Source of the DNA: Saccharomonospora amisosensis | GTDB lineage: Bacteria > Actinomycetota > Actinomycetes > Mycobacteriales > Pseudonocardiaceae | DNA: 64,000 bases | Reading direction: 5' to 3' | NCBI RefSeq assembly: GCF_011761185.1 | Contig: NZ_JAAOYM010000001.1 | Span: forward strand, 2,728,001-2,792,000 | Shown: in pieces, positions 1 through 8,636 of the stretch | Numbering within the stretch: position 1 is the stretch's first letter | How the letters are laid out: every line of letters starts with the position of its first letter | Made by a program: the position numbers and the translations under genes | The notes under the pieces: model-generated | Databases searched by the model: none | What the model was told of the DNA's origin: nothing | What the model saw: the letters and a program-made list of their open reading frames with translations, nothing else

Positions 1-2
1 GG

Positions 3-1388
3 GTGCGAGACCGCCACAACCCGGCCGACACCAGGCAACTGGTGGCCACCGCGCCCGACTCCACGGCCGCCGACGTCGATGCCGCCGTCAGCGCGGTCGC
101 CGACGGCCACGTCGAATGGTCCCGCACCTCGCCGCAGCGGCGAGCCGAGGTCCTGGACACCGCAGCGGCACTGCTCGAACGCGACCAGGAGAAGCTGGCG
201 GCCGAGCTGGTGGCCGAGGAGGGCAAGACGCTGGCCGAAGCCACCATGGAGGTCCGCCGCACCCCGGCGAACCTGCGCTTCTACGCCGGCGAGGCGCTGC
301 GCGCGACGGGCAGCACCTACCCTTCGGAATCCGGACTGGTCTACACCGCACGTTCCGCCGTGGGTGTCGTGGCGGCCATCACCCCGTGGAACTTCCCGCT
401 CAACATCCCCTCCCGCAAGCTGGGTCCTGCGCTGGCGTGCGGCAACGGCGTGGTCTACAAGCCGAGCGAGGTCACACCGCTGCTGGCGACGCGGCTGGTG
501 GAGGCGTTGCTGGAGGCGGGGGTTCCCGCTGGGGCGCTGGCACTCGTGCACGGTGGCGCGGAGGTGGGCGCGGCACTGGCGAGGGACCGGCGGGTCGCGG
601 CCGTCACCTTCACCGGTTCCACGGCCGCGGGCAACAGCATCCATGGCGCCGTGGGAGCCAGCAGGCGCTGCCAACTGGAGATGGGTGGCAAGAACCCGGT
701 GGTCGTGCTTCCCGATGCGGACCTGGACCGGGCGGCGGCGATCGTGGTGCGTGGCGCGTTCGGCCTTTCCGGACAGGCCTGCACCGGAACCAGCAGGGTG
801 ATAGCCGCCGACACCGTGCACGACGAACTGCTCGCGCGCGTGGTGCGGCGGGCCGAGGCGCTGCGACTCGGCGAAGGGCTCGCCGACGGGGTGGAGATGG
901 GCCCGCTGGCCACGGCGCAGCAGCTGGCCAAGACCGCCGAGTACGTGCGGATCGGGCTCGCCGAGGGCGCGGTGCTGCGCACCGGCGGGCAGGCGCCCGA
1001 CGGCGCGCGGTACGAACACGGCCACTTCTTCCTGCCCACGGTGTTCAGCGAGGTCGCCGCTGGGTCGCGGCTGGCCCGCGAGGAGATCTTCGGCCCGGTG
1101 CTCGCGTTCCTGCGCGCCGGTTCCTTCGACGAGGCCGTGCGGCTGGCCAACGACAGCGACTACGGGCTGTCGGCGGCGGTGGTGACGCCCGACCTCGGTG
1201 CCGCGCTCGACTTCGCCGACCGGGTGCGGGCCGGTCTGGTGAAGGTCAACCAACCCACCACCGGAATGGCCATGAACGCGCCGTTCGGTGGGCTGAAGGA
1301 ATCGAGCACGCAGACGTTCAAGGAGCAGGCGGGCGAGACGATGTCGCGCTTCTACACCGTGGAGAAGACGGTGTACGTGGCGTCCTGA
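3..1388 (+). CDS. NAD(P)-dependent aldehyde dehydrogenase, 5' partial
   Basis: Oxidises an aldehyde to its carboxylate in the cytoplasm; the substrate is not evident. About 461 residues are visible. The family motifs are present: a TPWNFPLN cofactor-site segment, LEMGGKNP with the general-base Glu, GLSGQACTG with the catalytic Cys, and EEIFGPVLA. The first visible residues (RDRHNPADT) normally sit 15-25 residues into such enzymes, so the true start probably lies before the window and the GTG at base 3 is not trusted. It is followed 52 bp later by a Rieske ferredoxin and then a RidA protein, which suggests a catabolic operon. A semialdehyde dehydrogenase of the alpha-ketoglutaric or succinic type is a reasonable guess, not a demonstrated one. 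Confidence 0.9.
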   Translation: MRDRHNPADTRQLVATAPDSTAADVDAAVSAVADGHVEWSRTSPQRRAEVLDTAAALLERDQEKLAAELVAEEGKTLAEATMEVRRTPANLRFYAGEALRATGSTYPSESGLVYTARSAVGVVAAITPWNFPLNIPSRKLGPALACGNGVVYKPSEVTPLLATRLVEALLEAGVPAGALALVHGGAEVGAALARDRRVAAVTFTGSTAAGNSIHGAVGASRRCQLEMGGKNPVVVLPDADLDRAAAIVVRGAFGLSGQACTGTSRVIAADTVHDELLARVVRRAEALRLGEGLADGVEMGPLATAQQLAKTAEYVRIGLAEGAVLRTGGQAPDGARYEHGHFFLPTVFSEVAAGSRLAREEIFGPVLAFLRAGSFDEAVRLANDSDYGLSAAVVTPDLGAALDFADRVRAGLVKVNQPTTGMAMNAPFGGLKESSTQTFKEQAGETMSRFYTVEKTVYVAS

Positions 1389-1440
1389 CCTGACCCGGCG
1401 GTCACCGCTTCCCCACCACAGCCAAGGAAGGAATATCGCG

Positions 1441-1809
1441 ATGGAGTACGTCAGGGTGGCCCGTTCCGGCCAGGTGCCCGACGGCTATGTCCGCCGGTTC
1501 TTCGCGGGCGAGCTGGAGCTGGCCGTCGCGAGATTACGCGGCACCGCCTACGCGACGTCGAACTACTGCACCCATCTGGACTGCCTGCTGTCGTCGGGCA
1601 AACTGGTCGACGACGGCATCGGCTGCTCCTGCCACGGCAGTGTGTTCGACCTGCGAACCGGCGAGGCGGTCTGCCCGCCCGCGACGGAGCCGATCAAGAC
1701 GTTCCCCGTCAAGGAGGAGAACGGCGAGATCTTCGTCGGGTTGACCGAGCACGACATCGCGCAGGGCCGCAGGCTCGCGGGTCCCCGGCGTCGCGGAACC
1801 GCCGGTTGA
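1441..1809 (+). CDS. Rieske-type [2Fe-2S] ferredoxin
   Basis: Small electron-transfer protein of 122 residues. The Rieske cluster motif is complete: CTH, then 16 residues, then CSCH, giving the two Cys and two His ligands. The ATG is preceded by an AAGGAAGG ribosome-binding site. There is no signal or membrane anchor, so it resembles the soluble ferredoxins that feed Rieske oxygenases or demethylases rather than a cytochrome bc subunit. Its oxygenase partner is not in the window and may lie upstream of base 1. It is 52 bp after the aldehyde dehydrogenase and 11 bp before the RidA gene, probably one transcript. Confidence 0.88.
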   Translation: MEYVRVARSGQVPDGYVRRFFAGELELAVARLRGTAYATSNYCTHLDCLLSSGKLVDDGIGCSCHGSVFDLRTGEAVCPPATEPIKTFPVKEENGEIFVGLTEHDIAQGRRLAGPRRRGTAG

Positions 1810-1820
1810 GGAGGTAGGCG

Positions 1821-2276
1821 GTGACCGGCGAGACCGACCGTGCCCACGACGTTCCGCCTCGGGCGGCACCGCCGCCGCAGGGTGACTACGTGCCCGCCGT
1901 GGTGTACGGCGGGCTGGCGTTCAGCGCGGGCATGACGCCGAGGAGCGGTGGGCGGCTGCGGGTGAGGGGGCGGGTCGGCGAGGACGTCGGCACGCGCGAG
2001 GCAGGCCAGGCCGCGGCGCTGTCGGCGGCCAACGCGCTGCTGGCGCTTGCCGAGGCCGCGGGAGGGTTGGACCGCATCGAGCGGTGCCTGCGGTTGACGG
2101 TGTACGTGGCGTGCGCGGAGGACTTCACCGAGCACTCGGCCGTGGCCGACGGCGCGTCACGGACGCTGCGTGGCTGGCTCGGCGAGCGCGGCGCCGTCGC
2201 GCGTACCGCGGTGGGGGTCCGCTGCCTGCCGTCGGGCGCGGCCGTGGAGGTGGACCTCACCGTCGCCGTGCGGTAG
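1821..2276 (+). CDS. RidA/YjgF-family deaminase-like protein
   Basis: 151 residues with the RidA core: a hydrophobic VVYGGLAFSAG strand, alternating helices and a C-terminal VEVDLTVAV strand. RidA proteins hydrolyse reactive enamines or imines, and some relatives are dedicated deaminases in aromatic breakdown (for example 2-aminomuconate deaminases). The Arg that binds the carboxylate in canonical RidA is not clearly placed here, so the protein may belong to a divergent subgroup. The GTG start is chosen because GGAGG lies 6 bp upstream. It is the last gene of the ALDH-ferredoxin-RidA run and ends before a strong bidirectional hairpin. Confidence 0.78.
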   Translation: MTGETDRAHDVPPRAAPPPQGDYVPAVVYGGLAFSAGMTPRSGGRLRVRGRVGEDVGTREAGQAAALSAANALLALAEAAGGLDRIERCLRLTVYVACAEDFTEHSAVADGASRTLRGWLGERGAVARTAVGVRCLPSGAAVEVDLTVAVR

Positions 2277-2293
2277 CCGAGGAGGTGTTCGTG

Positions 2294-2333
2294 GCGGGCG
2301 GTGCTTGCGGCCGGGAAGGGCAGCACCGCCCGC
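2294..2333. terminator. Bidirectional hairpin terminator
   Basis: A perfect 12-bp inverted repeat (GCGGGCGGTGCT at 2294-2305 and its complement at 2322-2333) with a 16-nt loop. It lies between the convergent stop codons of the RidA gene and the GlcG-like gene, the position expected for a shared terminator. There is no T-tract, as is common in high-GC actinomycetes. Confidence 0.75.
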
Positions 2334-2340
2334 GGTGTCG

Positions 2341-2802
2341 CTATGCCACGGGCAGCGTGGTGGTGTGCTCGGTGTGCTCGGCGAAGGCGCGCAGCGCCGC
2401 GGCACCGACGGCCTTGTCCTGCTCGCCGTTGCCGCCGCTGATGCCGACTCCCCCGACGATCTGCCCCTCGTACTCGATCGGGAAGCCGCCGACGAAGATG
2501 GCGAACTTGCCCGGCAGCATGTGGCTGATCCCGAACGCCTCGTTACCGGGAAGCGCGGGTCCGTCCGGCGGTTCGTTGAACTTGTGGGTGGCCCGCTCGT
2601 GCCCCGCCGCGGTGAACGCCTTCGCGATCGCGATCTCCACGCCGGTCAGCCGGGCTCCTGGCAGCCGGTGCAGCGCGACGACGTTCCCGCCGTCGTCGCA
2701 GACGCAGATCGTCTGCCGCACCCCGAGTTCCTCCGCCTTGGCGCGAGCCGCCGCCAGCATCGGCAGCGCGTCGTCCAGCGTGATCCGGTTGACCGTGTGC
2801 AC
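2341..2802 (-). CDS. GlcG/HbpS-like (DUF336) protein
   Basis: 153 residues of the GlcG/HbpS fold: LDDALPMLAAARAKAEELG at the N-terminus, a VCDDGGNVVALHRL strand, and a C-terminal GGVGISGGNGEQD glycine-rich turn followed by a helix. Relatives bind haem or small ligands or act as cofactors near catabolic genes; the exact role is unknown. The frame is open far upstream, but the GTG at 2802 is preferred because GAGGAGG lies about 7 bp upstream and homology starts there. It is divergent from the PucR regulator (124 bp between starts), so it is a likely target of that regulator. Confidence 0.85.
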   Translation of the reverse strand: MHTVNRITLDDALPMLAAARAKAEELGVRQTICVCDDGGNVVALHRLPGARLTGVEIAIAKAFTAAGHERATHKFNEPPDGPALPGNEAFGISHMLPGKFAIFVGGFPIEYEGQIVGGVGISGGNGEQDKAVGAAALRAFAEHTEHTTTLPVA

Positions 2803-2926
2803 GTTCGTCCTCCTCGCGGTCGCTTTCGGCGTCACCAATCTGACGCTTGCGCGCGGGGGGCGGCAATGGTCAAGCTGCCGTATCGCCGTCGAGGAATGCT
2901 GTGCAGTCTGTCCATGAGGGGGCAGT

Positions 2927-4618
2927 GTGGAACCCAGCGTGAGAAGCACCGTGGAGGACTCCGTGCGGGACGGCACGGACCCTGGTGAGCTGACCCTGGC
3001 CAGGCTGCTGCAGGAGCGCCCGTTCAGGGAAGCGGACGTGGCTGGGCCGACCGACGTGGTGGTGACCTGGTGCCTGCCGTGGGAGCAGGCTGTCAGCGGC
3101 GCCGCGTCGCTTCGGGGTGTGCTGGTGTTCGCTCGCGGCGAGCAGCTCGCGGACGCCGACCTGCGGCGGCTGTGTGACCGGGAGGCGGCCGCGCTGCTGG
3201 TGTCGGGCAACTCGGCCGCGGCACCGGGCCCACCCGCGACACGGGCGCGGTTGCCCGTGGTGTCGGTGGGCGCGCATGTCGACTACCGCGAGATCGGCAG
3301 ACTGGTCGCCGAACTCGCGCTGGCCCGCGAAGCACACGTGCTGCGCTACGGCGTCACCGTGCATCGCTCGCTCGCCGAGTTGCTCTACCGGGGCGCCGGG
3401 GTGTCGGCGCTGTGTCACCAACTGGCCAGGCTGTCGCGCTGTGCCGTGGCCGTGCTTGACGCCGATCGACAGGTGCTGGCGTTCGCGCGGTCCGCGCCGG
3501 CCACCCTCGACTCGGCGGAGGTCGCGCGGGCACTCGCGGAGGAGCCGCCCGGGCTGGTCGCCGAGTCACTGCGCGGCGGGCACGGTCCCGCCGTGGTCGG
3601 TGACGCGACCTTCGGCGGCAGGCCGTACACGTGCGTGGTGGGACCGATCGTGCTTGGCGGGCGGCACGACGGTTGGGTGCTCCTGATCGAGCCGAACCGC
3701 CCGCCGCATCCACACGATCTGGCGCAGCACCGGGTCGTCGTTGAGCAGGCGGTGACGATCGTGGGAACGGAGCTGCTGCGAATGCGCAGTATCTCCGAGG
3801 CCGAGGAGCGGGCGCGCGGCGACTTCGTGCACGCGCTGCTGCACGGCCGTTTCGGAAACGCCTCGGACCTGCGTGCCAGAGCGGCCCACTACCGGTTTCC
3901 CACCGACTGCGAGTACGCGGTGCTGGTGGGTGCCGCACTGGAGGGGGGCGTGACGGCCGCCATGGCGAGGGAGGCCACCAGGCTGGCACCGCAGGGGGCG
4001 GGGCAGACGTTGGCCGCCGCCGTTGGCGACGTGCTCGCCGTCATCCACCCGTTCGACCCCGGCCACGTCGCGACGCCGGACGCGGCCGACACCGCCGTGG
4101 CCGCCTACGCGGCCACCCTTGAACGTGATCTCGGGCTGCGGCTCGGCAAGCCGGTGCGCATCGCGTACGGCAGACCCGTCACCGGCGCGGTGCGGATCGC
4201 GGAAAGCTACCGCGAAGCGCGGATCGCGCTTCGGCTTCGGCTGCGGCTGGGATTGCCCGACGTGTGCGGGTTCCACCACCTGCGGGTGTACGCCGCGCTG
4301 GTGGAACTGGCGGGCACCGAGCACGGCAGGACCTTCGCCCGTGACCTGCTCTCGCCGCTGCGCTCCGGCGCGGCGGTGGGGTCGGAACTGGAACGCGCGG
4401 TACTGGCGTATGTGGAGTGCGGGGGCAACGTCAACGCCGCCGCGCGGCGACTGCACGTACACCGCAACACCATGCTCTACAAACTCGACCGCGCCTCCCG
4501 GATGTTGCGGTTGGACCTGCGGGAGGCCGAGCACCAGTTCGCGCTGTGGCTGGCGTACAAACTGGACCTGCTGGCCGAGACGACGGCGGCGGTGGACCGG
4601 GAACTGGGACCAGCATGA
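2927..4618 (+). CDS. PucR-family transcriptional regulator
   Basis: 563 residues. The C-terminus carries the PucR helix-turn-helix: residues about 490-545 include [20 protein letters not shown] and a trailing [10 protein letters not shown]. The middle has a GGDEF-like sensor region typical of CdaR/PucR proteins, and the N-terminal 280 residues resemble the PucR ligand-binding part. Such regulators usually activate or repress neighbouring purine, amine or aromatic catabolic genes. It is divergent from the GlcG-like gene and flanked by transporters. It ends 20 bp before the convergent MFS gene. The GTG start is the best candidate, but its ribosome-binding site is weak. Confidence 0.88.
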   Translation: MEPSVRSTVEDSVRDGTDPGELTLARLLQERPFREADVAGPTDVVVTWCLPWEQAVSGAASLRGVLVFARGEQLADADLRRLCDREAAALLVSGNSAAAPGPPATRARLPVVSVGAHVDYREIGRLVAELALAREAHVLRYGVTVHRSLAELLYRGAGVSALCHQLARLSRCAVAVLDADRQVLAFARSAPATLDSAEVARALAEEPPGLVAESLRGGHGPAVVGDATFGGRPYTCVVGPIVLGGRHDGWVLLIEPNRPPHPHDLAQHRVVVEQAVTIVGTELLRMRSISEAEERARGDFVHALLHGRFGNASDLRARAAHYRFPTDCEYAVLVGAALEGGVTAAMAREATRLAPQGAGQTLAAAVGDVLAVIHPFDPGHVATPDAADTAVAAYAATLERDLGLRLGKPVRIAYGRPVTGAVRIAESYREARIALRLRLRLGLPDVCGFHHLRVYAALVELAGTEHGRTFARDLLSPLRSGAAVGSELERAVLAYVECGGNVNAAARRLHVHRNTMLYKLDRASRMLRLDLREAEHQFALWLAYKLDLLAETTAAVDRELGPA

Positions 4619-4638
4619 GCGCTGGCGAGGGCTGCCGG

Positions 4639-5964
4639 TCAGCCCGCGGGGGCCTTGCCCGCGAAGCTCACCGCCAGCGCGATCAGCGCGAGCACCGCAC
4701 AACCACCGAACAGCAACAGCGGCTCGCCCCACGGGTAGGCAAGGCCCACCCAGGCGGCCCCCAGTGCGGCGCCGCCGAACCGAAGCGTGTTGAACAGGCC
4801 GAGGGTCGCGCCCGCACCGCCCGCTGCCGCCGGTCCGGCCGCCGCCGACCTGCTGGCGCCCGCGGCCGCCGGAGTCTGCACCAGCGCCACCCCGCAGCCG
4901 GTCACCACCAGCAGCGCGACCAGCACGGCGAGCTGCCCGCCCCACGCGGTCGCGTGCAGCCCCATGGCGAGCTGTGCCGCGGCGAGCGTGAGCAGGCCCG
5001 CCCTGAGCACCCGCCGCGGCCGGGTGCGCTCGCACAGCAGGCCCACCACGGCGGCGAGCGACGCCATCGTCGCGGGCAACGCGAACACCACCAGCCCTGC
5101 CGACGCCGTGGGCATGGCATGCCTCCCCGTCAGGTACAGCGGCATGGCCACCAGGGTCGCGCCGAGACAGAACATCTGCGCGCAGGCCGCGACCGCGCTT
5201 CGCAGGAAGCGGGACTCGGTGAGCAGCCGCGCCGGCACGAGCGGGTCGCGCGCCGTTGCCGACATCGCCGCGAACGCGGCGAGCGCCAGCGCACCGGCGC
5301 CTGCGAGCACGGCGAGCACGGCTGGCGGCAGCGAACCCCCCGGCGCCAGCACGACCGCCGCAAGCAACGTGGCGGTTCCGGCGGTGAAGGCAACCGCACC
5401 CGGCCGGTGCAACCCGGACCGCCGCCCCTGTTCGGCCGGCACCAACGTGACGAGCGCGAGCACCAGCAACAACGCCAGCGGTGCCAGCAGCCAGAACACG
5501 GCCCGCCAGCCCCACGGCTCGGCCACCAGTCCACCGAGCGGCGGGCCCAGTGCCTGCCCGATCCCGTTGGCGGCCGCCCACGCGCCCATCATCCGGTTAC
5601 GCCGGTTCGGCCCGTAGTGGGTGGCGAGCATTCCCATCACGCACGGCGGCGCCGCCGCACACGCCAACCCCTGCAGCCCTCGGAAGGCGGCGAGCGTGGG
5701 CAGGTTGGGCGCGAGCGCGGCCCCGATCATCGCGCCGGCCAGCAGCAGTTCGGCGGCCACGAGCGTGCGCCCGCGGCCGAACCGGTCACCGACCCAACCC
5801 AGCAATGGCATTGTCGCCGCGAGAACGAGCGGGAACGAACTGACGGCGAGCACGCCCGACGACAGCGGCACACCGAGGTCGGCCGACAGCTCCCGCAGTG
5901 GGACATTCACGACGTTGTTGCCGACCGTGCCCAGCAGTGTCACAGCCAGCAGAGTGAACAGCAC
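4639..5964 (-). CDS. MFS transporter
   Basis: 441-residue integral membrane protein with the hydrophobic pattern of a 12-14 helix major facilitator. The loop 2-3 signature is recognisable as GWVGDRFGRGRT, and a PLGGLVAEPWGWR motif in the fifth helix is of the type seen in drug:H+ antiporters. It therefore probably exports a small molecule; the substrate is unknown. The GTG start at 5964 has GAAAGGT about 9 bp upstream. It is convergent with the PucR gene and divergent from the permease that follows. Confidence 0.85.
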   Translation of the reverse strand: MLFTLLAVTLLGTVGNNVVNVPLRELSADLGVPLSSGVLAVSSFPLVLAATMPLLGWVGDRFGRGRTLVAAELLLAGAMIGAALAPNLPTLAAFRGLQGLACAAAPPCVMGMLATHYGPNRRNRMMGAWAAANGIGQALGPPLGGLVAEPWGWRAVFWLLAPLALLLVLALVTLVPAEQGRRSGLHRPGAVAFTAGTATLLAAVVLAPGGSLPPAVLAVLAGAGALALAAFAAMSATARDPLVPARLLTESRFLRSAVAACAQMFCLGATLVAMPLYLTGRHAMPTASAGLVVFALPATMASLAAVVGLLCERTRPRRVLRAGLLTLAAAQLAMGLHATAWGGQLAVLVALLVVTGCGVALVQTPAAAGASRSAAAGPAAAGGAGATLGLFNTLRFGGAALGAAWVGLAYPWGEPLLLFGGCAVLALIALAVSFAGKAPAG

Positions 5965-6204
5965 GAACGGCAGACCTTTCGGAAATCACGGTGTCGCGCA
6001 CGAAGAGCGCCCACCCGTCGCGGCGCTGTTACGGGCCGGTTGCGCTGTGCTCCATTTGAGACTGCCTCGGTCAAGAACGTGTTACCAGGGCATCGTGCAC
6101 AAACTTCGGCGCGGCTGATGTGCACATGATTGATAGACGAATCGCCGTCGCTGCGCGGAACCTCTTGCGTTAACGCTGTGCCGTCCCACTCGAAGGGCAA
6201 ACAG

Positions 6205-7791
6205 ATGCAACTGTCAGCAGCACACTGGGTCTACCTGGCAGGTGTCGTCGTCATCCTGGCAACGATGATCGCGCGCAAGAACATCGTCGTACCCGCCGTG
6301 GCGGCGACGTTCCTGACGGCGCTCGTCCACTCCGGAAATGTCATCACCGGCACCACCGCCGTGTTCAACGCGAGTCTGGTCGCCGCGACGAACCTGTTCA
6401 ATATCTTCCTGATTATCGCGCTGGTGACCGCGATGCTGCACTCGCTGCAGGTGCTCGGCGCCGACCGGTTGATGGTCGCGCCGTTTCGGCGGGTGATGCG
6501 CAACGGGCACATGGCTTTCTGGGCCCTGGTGGTGATCACCTACTTCATGTCGTTGTTCTTCTGGCCGACACCGGCGGTGCCGCTCATCGGCGCCGTGCTC
6601 GTGCCGGTGGCGATCAGGGCGGGGCTGCGGCCTATGGCGGTCGGGCTGGTGGTCGCCTGCGCGGGCCAGGGCATGGCGCTGTCCTCGGACTACGTCATCA
6701 GGGTCGCGGGCGGGCTTTCGGCTCAGGCGGGTGGGCTGGACGCGGGCGCGGTGACGGACAAGGCGATGGTGCTTTCACTGGTTGTCGGCGGCGTGGCGCT
6801 GCTCATCGGGTACGCGATGGAGTTCCGCAAGATGCGCGCGCCGTCGGCCCAACTGCTCACCGAGTGGGAGGCCGCGGCCGAGGACGGCACCGTTCGCGAG
6901 GCGGCGCCGCCGAAGGAGGACGCCGAGGAGCGCGAACTCGTGGAAGCGACTGCGGGTACCGCCACGGCGGCCTTGCCACCGACGCCCGCACCTGGCCAGG
7001 CGCGCGAGGCAGGTCAGGCACTACCAGGCCCCACCCGTGGCGGCGGCACCCCACCCGGCACCCCACCCGGCGGCACGGCCGAACACCCCGCGGCGGCGAC
7101 GTTGTTCGCCGTGTTCGTTCCGCTGGCCTACCTAGGCTTGATCGTCTACATGGTGGTGGCGAAGGTGTCGGAGTCCGTACCGGATCTGGAGGCCGGGCAG
7201 GCGGCTGGGCTCGTCGGCGGGGTGGCCGCGCTGATCGTGCTGCTGGCCTCGCTCGTGGGCGACGGCAAGGGTTTCCTGGAGTCTTCGGCCACGCACGTTG
7301 TCGACGGGCTCGTCTTCGCGTTCAGGGCGATGGGCATCGTGTTGCCGATCGCCGGGTTCTTCTTCATCGGCAACGGCGAGTTCGCCAGCCAGATCCTCGG
7401 CACCGACGAGCAGGCGCGGGGCATCCTGTTCGACCTGGTCGCCGCGGCGCAGCAGTACATTCCGGACAGTCCGTTCGTTGCGGCCTTCGGCATCCTCGTC
7501 GTCGGGGTGATCGCGGGCCTCGACGGTTCGGGGTTCTCCGGGTTGCCGCTCACCGGCGCGCTCGCGGGAAGCCTCGGCGACGGTGCGGGCATGAACGCCG
7601 AGACACTGGCCGCGCTGGGGCAGATGGGCAACATCTGGTCCGGGGGTGGCACGCTGGTGGCCTGGTCCTCGCTGATCGCCGTCGCCGGGTTCGCGCGGGT
7701 GCCGGTGCTGGAGTTGGCCCGCCGCTGTTTCCTGCCGGTGATCTGCGGGTTGGCCGTGGCCGCCGTGTTCGCGGTGGTCGTCCTCGGCTAG
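6205..7791 (+). CDS. Large multi-helix permease of unknown substrate
   Basis: 528 residues, strongly hydrophobic in two halves separated by a charged, Pro/Gly-rich cytoplasmic linker (about residues 210-300, with repeated GTPPG). Both halves contain broken helices of the ion-transporter superfamily type (MSLFFWPTPAVPLIGAVLVP; GLDGSGFSGLPLTGALAG), reminiscent of CitMHS/GntP-like carboxylate transporters, but I cannot name the family. The ATG at 6205 is chosen over an in-frame TTG at 6130 because the hydrophobic N-terminus begins there and AAGGG precedes it. The neighbouring catabolic genes suggest uptake of an organic acid; that is inference. Confidence 0.75.
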   Translation: MQLSAAHWVYLAGVVVILATMIARKNIVVPAVAATFLTALVHSGNVITGTTAVFNASLVAATNLFNIFLIIALVTAMLHSLQVLGADRLMVAPFRRVMRNGHMAFWALVVITYFMSLFFWPTPAVPLIGAVLVPVAIRAGLRPMAVGLVVACAGQGMALSSDYVIRVAGGLSAQAGGLDAGAVTDKAMVLSLVVGGVALLIGYAMEFRKMRAPSAQLLTEWEAAAEDGTVREAAPPKEDAEERELVEATAGTATAALPPTPAPGQAREAGQALPGPTRGGGTPPGTPPGGTAEHPAAATLFAVFVPLAYLGLIVYMVVAKVSESVPDLEAGQAAGLVGGVAALIVLLASLVGDGKGFLESSATHVVDGLVFAFRAMGIVLPIAGFFFIGNGEFASQILGTDEQARGILFDLVAAAQQYIPDSPFVAAFGILVVGVIAGLDGSGFSGLPLTGALAGSLGDGAGMNAETLAALGQMGNIWSGGGTLVAWSSLIAVAGFARVPVLELARRCFLPVICGLAVAAVFAVVVLG

Positions 7792-7875
7792 TCGGCCAAT
7801 CACTTGGTGGCGAGCACGCCCGGGATCGGGTCCGCGACGCCGGTCCCGGGGGCGCAACCCACCCGCACCGCGCCG

Positions 7876-7906
7876 TTGACTTCGTGTTAACTCGAGATTC
7901 TAGGGT
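7876..7906 (+). promoter_or_regulatory. Putative promoter of the SnoaL-like gene
   Basis: TTGACT at 7876-7881 and TAGGGT at 7901-7906 form -35/-10-like boxes (19-bp spacing; TTCTAG at 7898 would give 16). A start point would fall at about 7911-7914, on or next to the ATG at 7914, so the message would be leaderless or nearly so. No ribosome-binding site precedes that ATG. Confidence 0.45.
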
Positions 7907-7913
7907 GATCGGC

Positions 7914-8321
7914 ATGGACGCGAACCACGATGCCGACAGCGAAGCCATCAGGCAGGTCGTCGCCACCATCGAACACGCACAGGCGGGTGAACTAGTCGAC
8001 GAGTTCGTTGCCCAGTTCGCCGAAGACGCCATCTGGACCACCGCCCACGGCAGGCGCCTTACCGGCCGGGACGAGATCGCCGCCTTCACCGGCAAGGTCC
8101 TGCCGGGAGCCATGAAGGACCGCAGGCCGAGCTACGAGGTGGTGCACGTGCTGTTCATCCGTCCCGACGTCGCCGCGGTGAAGGTCCGCCAGCGGTACTT
8201 CAGCCATGACGGGCAGCCGATCGAGGGTGATAAGGAGGGCAGCCCGCTGTACGTGATGTCCAACGAGGACGGCCGCTGGCTGCTGAGGGCCTGCCAGAAC
8301 ACCGAGGTGCTCGACTCCTGA
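7914..8321 (+). CDS. SnoaL-like / NTF2-fold protein
   Basis: 135 residues. The pattern (N-terminal helix AIRQVVATIEHAQ, a DEFVAQFAEDAIWTT segment, RLTGRDEIAAFTG, then strands ending GRWLLRACQNTEVL) is that of the SgcJ/EcaC or SnoaL-like NTF2-fold family. Members include small isomerases, hydrolases and many proteins of unknown activity. The ATG is chosen because it sits directly after a promoter-like sequence; an in-frame GTG three codons earlier is possible. It stands alone between the permease and a 315-bp gap. Confidence 0.75.
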   Translation: MDANHDADSEAIRQVVATIEHAQAGELVDEFVAQFAEDAIWTTAHGRRLTGRDEIAAFTGKVLPGAMKDRRPSYEVVHVLFIRPDVAAVKVRQRYFSHDGQPIEGDKEGSPLYVMSNEDGRWLLRACQNTEVLDS

Positions 8322-8636
8322 GCCGGCGATGAAGGCGGCGCGGGCAGGGGATGCTCAGCAGCCCGCGTCCGAAAGCGACGTGCTGCGGGCGCAGACCGTG
8401 AGCTGGTCGCCAGTTCGACACCGCGCGCAGCGACGACCCGCGGCCCGCGCGACCGTGGCCAACGGTGCCTGCGCGCACGCTGACCCGTCGCCAGCCGTCA
8501 CCTCGGTGCGTCCGCCGTCCGCCTGGTTCGCTCGCGGCCCACCAACAACTGGAAACGGCTTTCGGTACGCGACCGGCAGGCGAACACTCTCGTGTCACGG
8601 GACACGCGACGCGCCCTTACGTGGCAGGCTGTTCCA
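8322..8636. other. Gap without a recognisable gene
   Basis: 315 bp. A reading frame of about 100 codons crosses it, but its translation is Arg/Pro/Ala-rich, low in aliphatic residues and has no ribosome-binding site, so I treat it as noncoding. I see no hairpin or repeat. The promoter of the following glycosyltransferase-acyltransferase operon should lie near its end. Confidence 0.5.
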
